Notes: generated from the letters alone by a model not told the origin. A stretch of DNA of 64,000 bases from Neoscytalidium dimidiatum (GCA_037367355.1 CM074702.1:1302001-1366000); one strand, 5' to 3'. Counted from the first letter of the stretch, positions 22,093 through 34,290 are shown. Numbers and translations are program-made.

Positions 22093-23535
22093 ATGTCTCG
22101 TCTTCTTTCTCTGGCTGCCGCCGTGAGCTTCGCCGCTCGCGGTGCCTTGGGCGATTGCGTCTCGTATGGCATGGATTTTCAGGATGGTGGGGAATACTTC
22201 CAGAACGTCAGCTCTTCGGACCCCTTCACGTTCGCTCAACAGTTCAGTGGTATTTTCACCGCCATATCATACTCCATTTCACATACTAAGGAGCGCAGGC
22301 TGCGAGCAAGATAATTCGTTCAACCTCCTTGTGGACCCCAACGGAAACCAGACCGAATGCTCTCAGACGCCTTTGGTACCTGATGATACTACCCAAACAT
22401 CGACTTGGTATGTGTTCTAAAGTGAAGACACCTCAGCGCTGTACTAATCTCCTCAAGCCCGAACCTCAAGAACCAGCTCTGGTCTGGTGCATGGTCTATC
22501 ATCGTCCTCAGCAACAATGGAGACAACGGCCTACCTATTGCCTTCCAGAGAGACTTCGTTCTAGATGTTGGTGTGCCAGAAACGATCACTTACACGCCTA
22601 CTATCACGTCTACTGTGATCATTGTCCCGACGATCAACACGACGTCGACTGCAATCGGCACTACGACTACCACACTTGCGCCCGTCACAACTACTGTTCC
22701 TCGCGTGACCATCCAGAAGACCAAAACGATCACTCCTCAACCAGTTACCACCACGACGAGCATCAATCTGGCCACCATCACCATTCCCAAGTTCTCGGTT
22801 TCGGTCACCAAGATTGTCAAGACCGCTACCGCATCCTGCCACCTGCCTGGCAGGCAGCCTTACCCCGATCCTTTCCTGCACATTTGGCCGGCTATTCCTC
22901 AGGCACAGTCGATCGCTATTTCCGCTGCCTCTGCCGCAGGCGTCGCCGTACCTACTGCTACAACTCTGACCGGATCCGCCAAGTTCCGTCAAGTGCGCGA
23001 CCCGCTCGCCTCTCTCGAGCAGAACCGCGAGAAGTGGCTCCAGGAGCGTGCTGCGCGCCTGGCCGACGCACCACGCTTCAAGCGCGCTCCAGATGTTTCT
23101 GTCGTGACCTCTACCGAACAAGCTACCAGCAATTGGATCACCAACACCGCCTACTCTACCACTGCCCCCGTGACCAGCACTGTTGTTGGTAAGTCTGGAG
23201 TTCCATTCGAGATGAAGAGTGACACACAGCTGACAATTCAATAATAGCCACTTCTACCATCACCAACACAGTAACCCCTGCGCCGATCACCATCGTGAGC
23301 GGCAGGACTGTCCTGCCTCCGGCTACTGTCACTCAACCAACGCAGACCAAGACCCGTACAATCTACGGCATTGCCAAGGTCACGAGTACGAGGGTTCAGA
23401 CTTACTCGTACGTAAATCTTTCCTTAGAATCGCTGTTCTGGATGCTAACATCTCGGAAGCATTACGGTCACGACCACCGTCTCGCCCGCCGCGTCCAAGA
23501 CTGCTTGCCGCAGGCAGGGTGGTTTCTACTATTAA
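22093..23535 (+). CDS. Secreted Thr/Ser-rich cell-wall-type protein, 410 aa
   Basis: Exons 22093-22249, 22299-22407, 22458-23188, 23248-23407 and 23460-23535 join in frame. A signal peptide (residues 1-20) precedes a Cys-containing domain of about 110 residues opening CVSYGMDFQDGGEYFQN and containing four Cys, restored only when introns 1 and 2 are removed. It is followed by a long Thr/Val-rich region (TYTPTITSTVIIVPTINTTS and similar), probably O-mannosylated. A dibasic site FKRAPDV near residue 300 may be Kex2-cleaved. There is no C-terminal hydrophobic GPI signal; the protein ends ACRRQGGFYY. I recognise the layout as a conserved fungal secreted family of unknown function but cannot name a role. 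An alternative donor 3 bp downstream in exon 4 would change the C-terminus. Confidence 0.82.
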
Positions 23536-25370
23536 TTTTAATAGCATTCTCTAATGTACAGACCAAGAGAATATTGAGCACAAAAACCTAATTTTTCTCC
23601 CAAGAAGATATTTCAATACTGTCTCTACTGCATGACGCAGACGTTCGAGGGATTGAGTTCAGGTGTTCCGGAAAATATTAACTTCAGCTGCTTTTTTCCC
23701 GCCTCGCTTCCGGACAGTTTTTTTTTTTCTCTTCTTCTTAAACTTTCTTCAGTATGAAAGGATGCGTGCGGAAGTAGCTATGTGATCACCTGTCTGTCTA
23801 TCAGGTCAATAATATGGTAGATTCTAAAAAAAAAAAAAAAATAAAGACATCAACTTGAAAGAAATCCCTTTCATAGACAAAATGTGACTCCTCAACTATC
23901 AGTCCTACACGAAACTTTCTTTCTACCCATAGCATCGAATCTGGCATACCACCCTCAATCCCACGTCAGCAATAGTGGCGGCACTCCTGCTCGTATAAAG
24001 GCGGAGTAGCTCGGGAATCCCGCAAGCCCCAAGAATGCTAGACTTCTGCAGCATCTGCCAATCATCGTCCCCGCCATCTTGCCTTTCATTCCAATGCGTT
24101 CCTCCTCCTCGTGATGGCAGGACTCCCCCCCCCCAAAAATAGCGTGAAAAGCGCGAATTCACGTGCCTATGACGACGGGGGCGACAAGACCTGCTGGCAT
24201 GGGACCCAGTCTTTTAGCGCAACCCCCTTCCTCCTTTCCTCCCCCATAATCCAGAAACACGGGGAAGGCCGAGCGAAGGGGCTGTGGCGCTGCCCGGTAT
24301 TTTTATTTTTTTTTTTTCCAGCGACCCGGTCATGACGGCCGTTTTTCTGTCATACATCACCCGGGGATCGGTCTGCTGGGTCGATGAAGAAAAGCGGTCG
24401 TCCTTACCCAGGGTTACACGGACAGGCATTGGCTTGCACGGTCAGGCGGCATCACCCTGCCGCGCAGTCAGCCGGCCGGCCAGCTGGGTCTGGTAACTAG
24501 TTCGTGGGATGGCTGGCGAGCTAGCTCGACCCTGGGCATGCAGGCACCCGTATGACGGGCTGTCGAGTGCATGTGCCGGTCCGCTGGAAGATGGGTAGGC
24601 TAGCAGGTATACGAGCGATACGGACGGTCGGCATACGAGCCGTCCGGTGGGCTCAGGATGAGAAGGAGGGACAAAAAAAAAATAGAAAAGAGGAGCGTTT
24701 CTCAAACCGAAGCACGGCGTCTGCGATGAGGTTAGAAACATGACAGAGAAGTATCTGTCAAACCAGGAGCTGGAACATCAAACGGTCATATTGTGAGCAT
24801 TAATGCACAACAGCCAGCCCGATCACCTTTTCTTTCCAAAAACAGCTCAGTCTCCCATAACCGTCCAGGCCCAAGCACAGTCCAGTCCAGTCCAGTCCAG
24901 TGTCCCATTGATCCAATACAGACGTAAATCAAGCAAGAAAATTTTATGGATGTCTGTGAAGAGTTGGTTTGTTGTACAAAGCAGTGGGAAAAATAAATTG
25001 TTCGTCGAGACCCATTGGCCGATGCCCACAAACCCAATCCACACAAAAACGGGTCTCCCCTTTAGTCATCAGCCGGAACGCCTGGTATCTCATGCTCCTA
25101 CGGTTGCCCCACCTGATCGTTTAGAGTTTCTCCAGGATTTTAAACAACAATCAAGAAGGAAGAAAAAGATTACAAGCGAGAAGAGAAGAACGGGAAGCAA
25201 AAACGAAAAGCCAAAGACCCGCTCAGGAAAAACATGTGTCATAAATCATGTCATTCCTAGAAGTTCGATCTTAGTAAAGACAATCCTTTGGCTCAAGCCA
25301 CGGCTAAGAATAGTCTTAGGTTGCGCTGGCGAGAGCTGAACGCTGCCCTTAGCGAATTCTTTAGGCGTCA
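23536..25370. other. Intergenic between convergent Thr-rich and TOG genes
   Basis: No gene recognised. Contains A/T homopolymers (23719, 23826, 24303) and a TCCAG pentamer tandem. A plus frame at 24803-25339 is Lys/Ser/Pro-rich without a domain. Confidence 0.5.
24879..24903. repeat. TCCAG pentamer tandem repeat
   Basis: Four perfect TCCAG units with partial flanking copies. Simple-sequence expansion in non-coding DNA. Confidence 0.8.
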
Positions 25371-28244
25371 CTAATGGTGTTGTGACTGCTGCCTCGCGAG
25401 GCCTTGCTTTGCCTGTTAAAAAGTTAGTGAGATTCCCTCATAGTATGGATTGAACGGAAGAGCATGGGAGCATACCTTCATAAGTTCAATTCTGGCCTTC
25501 AAGTTCTGTGTCACCTCGGCAGCTCTCTTCCAGCTCTCTGCACCGTTGCCAGTGCCAACGCTCGCTGCTCCGCTTAGTCTGCCACTACCCATACTGCCAA
25601 ACTCCCGATCCTCACTGGCGCCCGACAGCCCAAGTGCAGGACTGGCGCGACCACCGTATCCGGAGCCGGAATGGCTGGACAAACCACTGCCGGAGCCGCC
25701 ACGGCGCAGTGGCGAAAGCTTACTGCTCCGGGAGCCGGAACGCGAGAGCCCATCGCCAAAGTTCTCCTTACCATCTCCACCGGGTGACTGAGGAGTAAAA
25801 TTGCGGCGGCCGAAGCTGCTTCCATGGCCATAACCGCTGGAATGGCCATATCCGCCACCGTTCATACCGACATCATTGTAATGGTTGTGTTGGTGTTCAT
25901 GGCTAATGTCGAAAGGTGGCGGCGACGTGGCGCGCACCTGGCGCGACAGCTCCCGCTTCAAACGCTCAACCTCGCGCTGCTGTGCTTGGACCGTTTGCTC
26001 CGCGGCTTCAGCATCCGAGCGGGCTCGCACTAATTGCGTTTCTTTGGCTTTAATGGACAGGACGTCACGGGTGTGATCTTCGATGAGCTGTGCATTTTGG
26101 TTCTGGAGTTCGTGGATCTGTGAAGTCATGCGTGCTTTCTCTGCCTTGAAATCCTCGGCCTGCTTTCGGAGCATTTCAACCTCTGCACGGAGTTCCTCGA
26201 GCTCGGCCTTCTCAATTGCACTGAGACCTGGTGCGGGTGCCGGCGCGGGCGGCTCGGCAGCAGGCGCAGCAGCAGGCTTCCCGAGAGGTCGACCTGCGAG
26301 GCCACGTCCCAATCCGGTCTTAGGAGCGGGCTTCGCCGCAGGAGCTGGAGGCTCCGGCTCCGGATCGGAAACAAGTTCTTCTGGTGGAGGAGCAGGTGCG
26401 CGCTTAGGCGACGGCGCAGCTAAGCCTGGCTTCTTAAGCCCCAATCGTGAGCCTGGGGCAGCGAGACCCGACTTCGGGCCAGCAAGCTTGGAAGCGCCAG
26501 GACGACTTGTCGGCTTCGCAGCCAACGGGGCAGCCGCTGGAGGTTCTTCCGCCGGGGGCGTTTTTGGGCGAGCTGGTGCCGCTGCTGGTTTTTTCGCACC
26601 CAGAGCAGGCTTCTTCGCAACCGGCTTCTTACCCGCAGGCGCAGCCGCCGGTTTAGGTGGTGCCGCGGCTTTCGGCTTGTACTTGGCTTTCACTTCAGCG
26701 GAGTCGTGGAATTCCTTAATCTTATTCTTCCTGATGTCGTCCAAACCTTCGAGGTGCGGGTTCATGATACGGTCGCCCATGATCTTCCACAATGTTCCGA
26801 GCACTTCGGCGCCTGCATCACGTTGAGTTGCCTGCGATTCGGTGAGGAGCTTGGTAGCACCCTCCGCGATGCTCTTGGTCTCCGGTGGTTGTGGTGCTTC
26901 CTTTGTCGACTTGAGAATGCGGATGAGCAGTTGAGTCGTGCCTAGCTTAACTTGGGGGTTTTTATGCTTGAGCGCCTCCAGGATCTCCTCGAGACACTCG
27001 CTGAGGCTAGTTGCGGCCACACACGCTTCAAGTGCCGCACCTAAAGCATCTGCCACCGCCTGCTTCTTCTCTTTCAACCGCTCAATCATGGGGCTGAAGA
27101 CGGTTGATCTGTACTTTCCGAACTTCTTCCGGAGACCCTTGGCAAAAAGCTCGACACAATTCGCGGCAACAGTGACGACGGCAACGTTTGCATCTTTCAT
27201 GGATTTGGCGAGCCCACGCATGATTTCGTCAAAGGGCCCTTCTTCCATGGCGGGGACATTGATGGCGTTGTGGAGATCATCCAGGGCCTCTTTCCGGTCC
27301 TTCCACTTTGACGAGCCAAGTCGCTCCGAGAAATCCTTGGGAATCTTGGCCATGACATCGACAGCCATAAACTCAGGTTCAAGGTCAATTTCCGCCTCTT
27401 CTTCACCCGCTTCTTCTGCCTCATCTCCTCCACCAGCAGCCGCTGCGGCTTCTTGTGCCTCCTGCTGGGAACGGAGAAGCCTCTCCTGCTTTGGTGGCGG
27501 CTCGTCCTTGACCTTCTCGAAGAGTTTGTCCAGATCGGTCTGCTGAACGGGCTTCAGGTCACCCCAGAAGAGCGGCTTCATGGCGTCTTTCAGCCATCTG
27601 TAGAATTCAACCGTCAGATTCTGCGCCTCAGCGCGGACATTTTTGTCGGCATGACCAAAGACCTTGGGGAGAGCTTTCAGGATAGGCTTTGGTTCCACAG
27701 TCTTGCAGCCGTATGCGTGGACTATGGCGGTCAGGACCTTGAGGGTGGCGGCAATAACTTTCGGTTGTTTGTGCGACAGGATTGGTAGCAGTTCTTCTAT
27801 GACGGGATCGGCCCGGTCCATCTCGATGTACAGCATCAGAGCTTCCTGAGCTTTCGCTTGTGCGGCCGGGCGACCGGTCAAGCCCTTCTCGACGATCGGC
27901 ACGATGGTCAGGTTCCGCGTCCTGTGCAAAGTGGTCAGCTCAGATCATGAAACGGAACGCGAAATGGTGGAATACCTCTGTGTGCCCTGAAGACCTGCGA
28001 TCTGAAGGAAGGAACATAGCGCGCCCAGAGCCTCGGTCTGCGCAGCAACGTTGGAGTCTGCTACTGCCCCTTTCCATAGGCTGGAATCAAGGATGAACTG
28101 GCGAACAACTGGATCCGTCTCTCCCTGTGCCTTGTCGAACTCCTTTGCTGCCGCCTCGTAGCCCTCCTTTCTCACTTTCCAGTTTTTGTGCTGAAAGCGC
28201 TCGGGGAGCGGCAGGGAGCTGAAGTCCTCTTCCTGGTCACCCAT
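25371..28244 (-). CDS. XMAP215/Dis1-family microtubule polymerase (Stu2/Alp14 type), 918 aa
   Basis: Binds tubulin dimers and speeds microtubule plus-end growth; acts at kinetochores and spindle pole bodies. Exons 27976-28244, 25476-27921 and 25371-25412 join in frame. TOG1 occupies about residues 1-230 (LPLPERFQHKNWKVRKEGYE at its start) and TOG2 about 300-540 (ERLGSSKWKDRKEALDDL at its start), separated by an acidic linker (AEEAGEEEAEIDLEPEF). Next come an Ala/Pro/Lys-rich basic region for lattice binding (about 560-700), a coiled coil for dimerisation (about 700-790), and a Gly/Ser-rich tail ending in a short last exon. Two TOGs plus a coiled coil is the yeast/fungal architecture, against five TOGs in animals. 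It is divergent from LIS1, 0.77 kb away. Confidence 0.95.
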
Positions 28245-29011
28245 CGTGGAGCAGTGGAATTCGGCGAGATATTACTGCAATCTGCGGGCGACGATTGTCA
28301 GCAGCAGCTCTGAAAAGATGGGCAGAAGCCGCCATGGCGGTTTTCGCGCGGAATCAGGCACGAACGAGCCCCAACAAGCGCTGGTCCCCTCTGCGGGGCC
28401 CTTTTTCTGCGCCCGGACGTACCAGTAGCGGTGGAGATGGTATGGGTGCGGCGTAACGTGCAGATGAAGGAGAAGCATGTAGCGGCTGCGGTCGAGCGGT
28501 GCAGTCGCGGCAGCGGAGGTCGTAGGGGTATGTGATTGGTGGTGGTGTCGGGTCGCGATGATGAAATGGGCGGACGTGTTTTGAAGACAACAAGCGGCCC
28601 TTCTCGGCTGCGGGCGCAGGCGTGAGCGTTGCTGGGCGGACACAGTGCAGCAGCCTTTTGGGCCTCCACCACACCGCAGCAATTGACCCTGCCCCCCGCT
28701 CCCGCTCCGATTCCGCGTCCACCAGCACGAACTCTGCCTGCTCTTCTGAACGGCAGTCTCTTGCACAGCATCGCAGCGCCTCCGCCGCACTGCTGCACTC
28801 TCGCTCGTGTGCGCGCGTCCTCCGCACCCGTCCCGCAGGAAAACATCCCCGTCACTTGGCCGCACAGCCCTACCCGCACTGTCAACCCTCCCAGACAACC
28901 CCACGACGCTTCCACCCCCGAACAACTCCTGCGCCCGCGCAAGCTGCCTGACCTCGTCCATAACGCCCAGGGCGCACCGAGTGCCGCAGACCGGATGCGC
29001 CCATCGCCGCC
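28245..29011. other. Shared upstream region of the TOG gene and LIS1
   Basis: 767 bp separate the two start codons of these divergent genes. It is GC-rich with long overlapping frames on both strands but no domain. It probably contains both promoters and 5' UTRs. Confidence 0.6.
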
Positions 29012-30529
29012 ATGAGCACGCTTTTGACCCAACGCCAGGCCGATGAGCTGTACGCCCCCACCGCCTGTTGCTGTTACACACATATGCACCATGTTCTGAT
29101 ATCTTGGCCCAGGCACAAGGCAATCATAGCATACCTCGCCGCTTCCAACCACCCCAATAGCGCTCAAGCTCTGCAAGAGGAGCTGGGTATCGGCGAGTCC
29201 TTTGACGATGCCACTCGCAAGAAATATGAGGGGCTGTTGGAGAAGAAGTGGACCAGTGTTGTCCGTCTGCAGAAGAAGGTCTGCTCTCCCGCCACGCCCC
29301 GAACAATCTCGCTCCAACAGTGCTTTCCATACTGAATCCGTGCCGCTTAGATCATGGACCTAGAGTCGCGGAATGCCAGCCTGCAGTCCGAACTTGACAG
29401 CGCTACTCCGACCTCCCTTATGCGCAAGAATACAGACCCCGCGAGCTGGCTCCCCAGGTCTCCCGCAAGACACACCCTGCAGTCACACCGCTCGCCCATT
29501 ACCTGCGTCGCATTCCACCCTGTCTTCACCTCCCTGGCCTCCGGCTCCGAAGATACCACAATCAAAATTTGGGACTGGGAACTCGGTGAGCTAGAACGTA
29601 CTGTCAAGGGCCACACAAAGGGTGTTCTAGATGTTGATTTCGGAGGCCCCCGCGGCGGCACCTTGCTCGCCTCGTGCTCCTCCGATTTGACTATAAAGCT
29701 GTGGGACCCTAGTGACGAATACAAAAACATCAGGACCCTTCCGGGACACGACCATTCCGTCTCTTCCGTCCGGTTCATTCCCAGCGGTGCAGCAGGGTCT
29801 CCATCATCGGGTAATCTTCTGGTCTCCGCTTCGCGCGACAAAACACTCAGGATTTGGGATGTCACAACTGGGTACTGCGTGAAGACGATTCGAGGTCATG
29901 CCGACTGGGTACGGGATGTCGTCCCAAGCTTCGACGGACGATGGCTGCTGTCTGCTAGCAATGACCAAACTGCTCGTCTATGGGACTCAAGCAATGGAGA
30001 GCCAAAGTGTACCTTCGTCGGCCACGACCACGTCGTTGAGTGCGTTGCACTCGCACCACCCGCTGCCTATGGACACCTCGCGACTCTTGCAGGTCTCAAG
30101 AAGCCTCCAGCAGCGAGCAGCTCGGCCGAGTTCCTCGCGACTGGCTCCCGCGATAAAACGATCAAACTTTGGGATGGCCGTGGCACGCTGATTAAGACGC
30201 TGACCGGCCACGACAACTGGGTGCGTGCTCTGGTGTTTCACCCCGGCGGCAAATACCTCCTCAGCTGTGGCGACGATAAGACGATCAGATGCTGGGATCT
30301 CGCGCAGGAAGGAAAGTGCGTCAAGACGATCGAGGACGCTCATGGCCACTTCGTCAGCTGCATGCGCTGGGCACCCAGTGTGCAAAAAGAGCCGCAGACG
30401 AATGGCGATACCAATGGAGCTCCAGCGCCGCCAAATGGTGCTAAGAAAGAGGACCCTAACGCGAAGAACATTAGATGCGTCATTGCGACGGGCAGCGTTG
30501 ATCTGAACGTCAGGGTCTTTGCATCCTAG
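29012..30529 (+). CDS. LIS1/NudF dynein regulator, 460 aa
   Basis: Binds dynein and NudE and is required for nuclear migration and retrograde transport in hyphae (NudF in Aspergillus, PAC1 in yeast). Exons 29012-29049, 29113-29278 and 29351-30529 join in frame. The LisH dimerisation motif is restored by intron 1 removal ([18 protein letters not shown]). Then comes a coiled coil to about residue 85, and seven WD repeats (for example [54 protein letters not shown] and a last blade ending [10 protein letters not shown]). An insertion in WD5 ([20 protein letters not shown]) and a Pro/Asn-rich loop before WD7 are usual for fungal LIS1. Confidence 0.96.
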
Positions 30530-31010
30530 TGGAGCTGGATTATCAGAGATCCGCAGCCGAACATATTCCGCATCACGGGCCAGAGGATCACGAGGCGAAG
30601 ATACATAGTGTGTGGGGAGGAAAAGGCAAACTTGATCACGAAGTCTGACGAACTTTAGAGAGCGAGCAAGAGCACAACGCGGAAGGCGAGTGAGATTCAC
30701 GCTGCGATCCACAGGTGCTGCTGCCGGTCCGGCAACCACCCTGGCAGTGCTTTTTTGCATACCCTTGGCGTTGGGTTCGGCGCGAGAAGGAAACTTGCTT
30801 CAACCGGGAGGACACTCGAGTGGCAGATGTCTTTTTGCCGTCTGTCTCGTCTGCTTTTTACCCTTTTTCTTTTGACTTACGAAGACGTTTTAGTACGAGT
30901 GGGGAGGAAGGTAGTTCTTGATGACGATGATGTCTGGGGATACGTAATGCGTATGCAGCATTTCTCAATTTTTCCGAGCCTCCAGCTGTTTCTTTATTCG
31001 GAACGTATTT
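30530..31010. other. Intergenic, 3' flank of LIS1
   Basis: No gene recognised. Base composition shifts from GC-rich to AT-richer along this stretch, leading into the relic island. Confidence 0.5.
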
Positions 31011-31240
31011 TCATCCTTTGACTCTGAAATATGGGAATCCGCGAGATTCGAACTGAGAGCTCACCTTCGTATGAATGCCTTCAGCTACCAGAGCGCCGTA
31101 AATTCTACTAAGATCTAAGTCAAGCAGCTTCGGCAAAGCTGTGATCATCCTGTCACAGAACTCCCTAAGCCAGGAAATGCGCTGTTCATGAATTAGAAGA
31201 CTATCATCGTGCTTCTCAGTGCGCGGGTTAATGTTCATTT
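31011..31240 (-). pseudogene. Fragment sharing a motif with the 36.6 kb relic
   Basis: Minus-strand frame reading RISWLREFCDRMITALPKLL and then LDLSRIYGALVAEGIH. The LSRIYGALV block resembles LSRMYGSLV in the plus-strand relic at 36.6 kb. No start, splice partner or full-length product is apparent. It could be an isolated exon of a decayed copy. Family unknown. Confidence 0.35.
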
Positions 31241-31316
31241 CCAGTATTTACGGTAACGTTTGCTCTCGCTCTCTCTTTTGTTTCCGTTTCCTGTCATGTT
31301 GGAGCTTGAAAAGATA

Positions 31317-33414
31317 TCAGGTGATGAGGGTGACAACAGTCAAAGGTATGCTCACGCAAATATAAATCCAGAAACTTGGACTGACCCTCAATACTCCATC
31401 ATTCTTGGCTTCACAGTCGAATAGATTGGTCCCGAACAGAGTCTGACGCGAGGTTATTAGTGAGTCTCTTGGTATTATTGCGTGCGCACTGCGTACTGCT
31501 CTGAAGGACTCCGGCAGATATATCAGGGTGAAAATTGTAATCACCCGCACCGTCGCGTTATCATCAACGTCTTCACGCGTCAACTGAAGCATATGACAGT
31601 CAGTTTTCTTAGAAAGACCTTGGTTGCGCAAGAGCGGACACTTCCAACTTTACTATCGCCAACGAGGTTGTACTTACCAAACCTATGGTTGCTTGTACTC
31701 TCTTCTCCAGGATCTCGACAATGCTGAGATGGAACTTGAGCCGGTTGAGATATGCGGACAGGTGTTGTTCCATCCTCCTTGACTTCTCCGTGAAGTCCGC
31801 ATTCACATACTTGAGTCTCTTGTTGACATTTACCAACAGCTCTACAATGTGTATTGAAGACTGGATACTTTCTGAGGCTCTTAACACGACCTTATCTTCA
31901 ATATTCCGTAATTCCTGGAGAGATTTTGGCTTCAGTGGGTAGTCTTCTACATCAACCACTTGGACTTTGTCTCTCTGCAATATGTCAACATCATTTCCCT
32001 GCAAGATCATTGAGTTACATTTACGATTCTGCCAATTTCAGTCGCGAGCCTCTCCAGGTAAGCCTGCCAGTGGTTGATCTAAGAAGAGAAAATAATGAGG
32101 CGCATGCTAAGCGGATGTTCCCGAAGCGCTGCTTTCTCATCCCTTGTCTCTGCGGCGGCCTCGAGTCTCGTTTGCGCTAAATTTTCGGGATTTGGATGTA
32201 ACAACATCGCAAAGCTAATTTTTCCTGAGCGAGAAAAGCTCTGATAGACTCCTGTTTAACGCAAAGACCATGGATCCTCAGGAGGTCACCTTCCATTTGG
32301 TTCAATGTGCAGCAGTCGGTAGCAAAGAACTGACGAATTAAGTGAGCACCATTATCAGCTTTGAGGACCGCTTACGTACCAAAAGATCCATCCGGCTCGG
32401 AGAATGCATAGTTCAATCCTGATGATTCTTCAAAAACTTGGCCCTGATCACCGAACTTGAACGGTATGTCCAGGAAAAAGGGATTGACATGGCAACCATG
32501 CAGTATCTTCAGCAAAGCTTGGCGCATGCATTGCAGAGGCGAAAGAGAATCTCCATGAAAGATTAACCTGATGCAGTGAGCAGCAGTCTCGTCAGGTCGA
32601 CAAGCAGGCACGTACACAACCCTTAACGGACAGCCACTAGTTCTTTCCATTACCGGGTCACACTTGTCTTGATCTTCAAGATAAGACAGCGGCTTCCAAT
32701 CAATACTTCCCGTAGCTCAACTGAAGTAAGTAGGAATTCCCAAAGCAAAGGCCACCAATTCGAGGAGAAATTCACCTGCTAATGGCATCAGGCGCATATT
32801 GAACTGTTCCGGGTCAAAAAGAGCCGACGATAGTTTCCGAAGACGCGAACGGCATGCCTCTGCGTCCAACAACATTGAGTTGTATGCACCACAGTCGTGT
32901 GGATAATCCGACCATAGGTCGATACATTTTTCCTCTTCCATTGTTGTCCCGCCAGCCCAAAGCTTAGTCCCGGACTCCAGAATCCCAAGGACAGCTATTG
33001 TAGAGAAGCATTGATGCCAGCGGGGCGGCCTCTGCTGGATTTTGTCTGCTGGCCCTATAGGTTCCTCGGGTCGCGGCGTACAAAAAGGTGCAAACATATG
33101 GTAACACAGCAATGAGGTCGGAGTTCAAATTCGCAAGAAATATCCACCGGTGAAGGTAAGTAAGAAAATGCATTGCCCCTCACCGTCGGTCTGTCACGGG
33201 ATTGGTGGACTTGCAGTCCAGTCCCCCGTGAGCCTGAACGGAGGACTTATCTCAGCAGGCAAAGAAGGCAAATGAGGCAGATAATTTGTAAGTTATCCAA
33301 ACCAATCATCACAAACAACGCTTTTGAAGCATTCATGCCTGTCATATCATCAGGAAATTCCAATGATCCATAACTGGGAGCCGGTCCAATTGATTGTATG
33401 CGCGTACCGCTCAT
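31317..33414 (-). pseudogene. Decayed CorA-like membrane protein gene
   Basis: Pieces of one protein appear in order on the minus strand but in changing frames: GILESGTKLWAGGTTMEEEK (near 33.0 kb), MERTSGCPLRVVYVPACRPD (32.65 kb), GLNYAFSEPDGSFG, INHWQAYLERLATEIGRI (32.1 kb), KRLKYVNADFTEKSRRMEQ (coiled coil, 31.8 kb), LTREDVDDNATVRVITIFTLIY, and FGTNLFD followed by SPSFWIYICVSIPLTVVTLIT. The last two blocks correspond to the paired C-terminal membrane helices and GxN-type loop of fungal CorA-like proteins. Breaks: a frame change at the 32.7 kb splice, another near 32.0 kb between TEIGRI and MILQGNDV, and a stop directly after the last helix. An intron (LPESFRA/TLFGTN) is still well formed, so decay looks recent. 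Family call moderate. Confidence 0.6.
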
Positions 33415-33439
33415 TTCTGCTCCTTCTTGTTTTTGCTTC

Positions 33440-34290
33440 AAAATCCTGGCGGGCGTTACAAGAGCGCAGAGCCTCCGTCAAGCTCAACACTTACTTCATG
33501 TCGTCCTGGGAAACGACGTCAGCACTCATCTGTATTTTACGGAACATGAGTGCTCACATCTGAAATAAACTTAGGTGTCCAAAACTCGAACCTGTCCTCT
33601 GCCTCCTTTGGTTTCCATCAGTACGATTTTGACTTCAAGACGATCACAGTATCCACATACCTGGATGGCAAACATTGTGACATCCGCGTTTTTGAATCGG
33701 TCGCTTAAGAACTATTCAAGATCTCTTCGGTTGACGTATCCCGTTACCCGTGGATTCGTCACATGGTGACAGTCATAGTGAGACATGAGTGTGGCGCCAC
33801 CGGATCGCGATGATGCTGAAAGTGCTGAGAAAGTATGCCAATCAATATCAATGTTACCAGATGGCGAGGCATAATTCACAAGATGCCGGTACGGAGAAGA
33901 CAGCCTTGTGCTCCGTTCAGACGGAAAGATTAAAAGCACCGTGAGGCTGAAACGGTTGGTAGGTTACCCAATGCAACTAATCTGCGAAGTGAGATGGCAC
34001 TGCACGGGCCGCGCGGCAATTCTCTCTTTGAATCGGTCTCGTCAATTGGTAATCGCATACAGATTGAAGCATATGCAAGGTTCAAAACTTATTGCTGAGG
34101 GCTCACATGCAGCACTCCTGATTGCAATGGGGCATCCACTGAATTGGCTTCGGAAGTGCTACAAACAACGGGTGATATTGAAGCCGAAGCCTGACAGGCC
34201 AGAGACGGTTCCACAGCCCTGCGCACTCCCGTAGATACGGCTGTTCATCGATCACGACCTGACCTTCCAATCCGTTCTCATGCACGAGCT
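33440..34290 (-). pseudogene. Decayed gene of unrecognised family
   Basis: Minus-strand remnants in sequence order: HENGLEGQVVIDEQPYLREC and LWNRLWPV (34.25 kb), ACEPSAISFEPCICFNLYAI (34.07 kb), YRHLVNYASPSGNIDIDWHT (33.88 kb), then NPRVTGYVNRRDLE, and after a stop FLSDRFKNADVTMFAIQV (33.7 kb). They lie in different frames and are separated by stops, including one directly after RRDLE. Composition and spacing look like former coding exons rather than chance frames. I cannot name a family. Same strand as the CorA-like relic and directly upstream of it. Confidence 0.45.

Noticed and set aside
26083..27546. Long plus-strand frames opposite the TOG gene
   Set aside because: Mirror frames of a codon-biased, Ala/Pro/Lys-rich coding exon; no domains.
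28298..29317. 339-codon minus frame over the LIS1 5' end
   Set aside because: It overlaps real LIS1 exons, has a low-complexity GC-rich composition and no recognisable domain.
31030..31100. tRNA-like sequence on the minus strand (GTTCGAATC T-loop and TAGCTGAAGG box A-like)
   Set aside because: The T-stem has two mismatches, the anticodon stem does not pair and the acceptor ends are not complementary. At best a degenerate remnant or coincidence within a protein-like frame.
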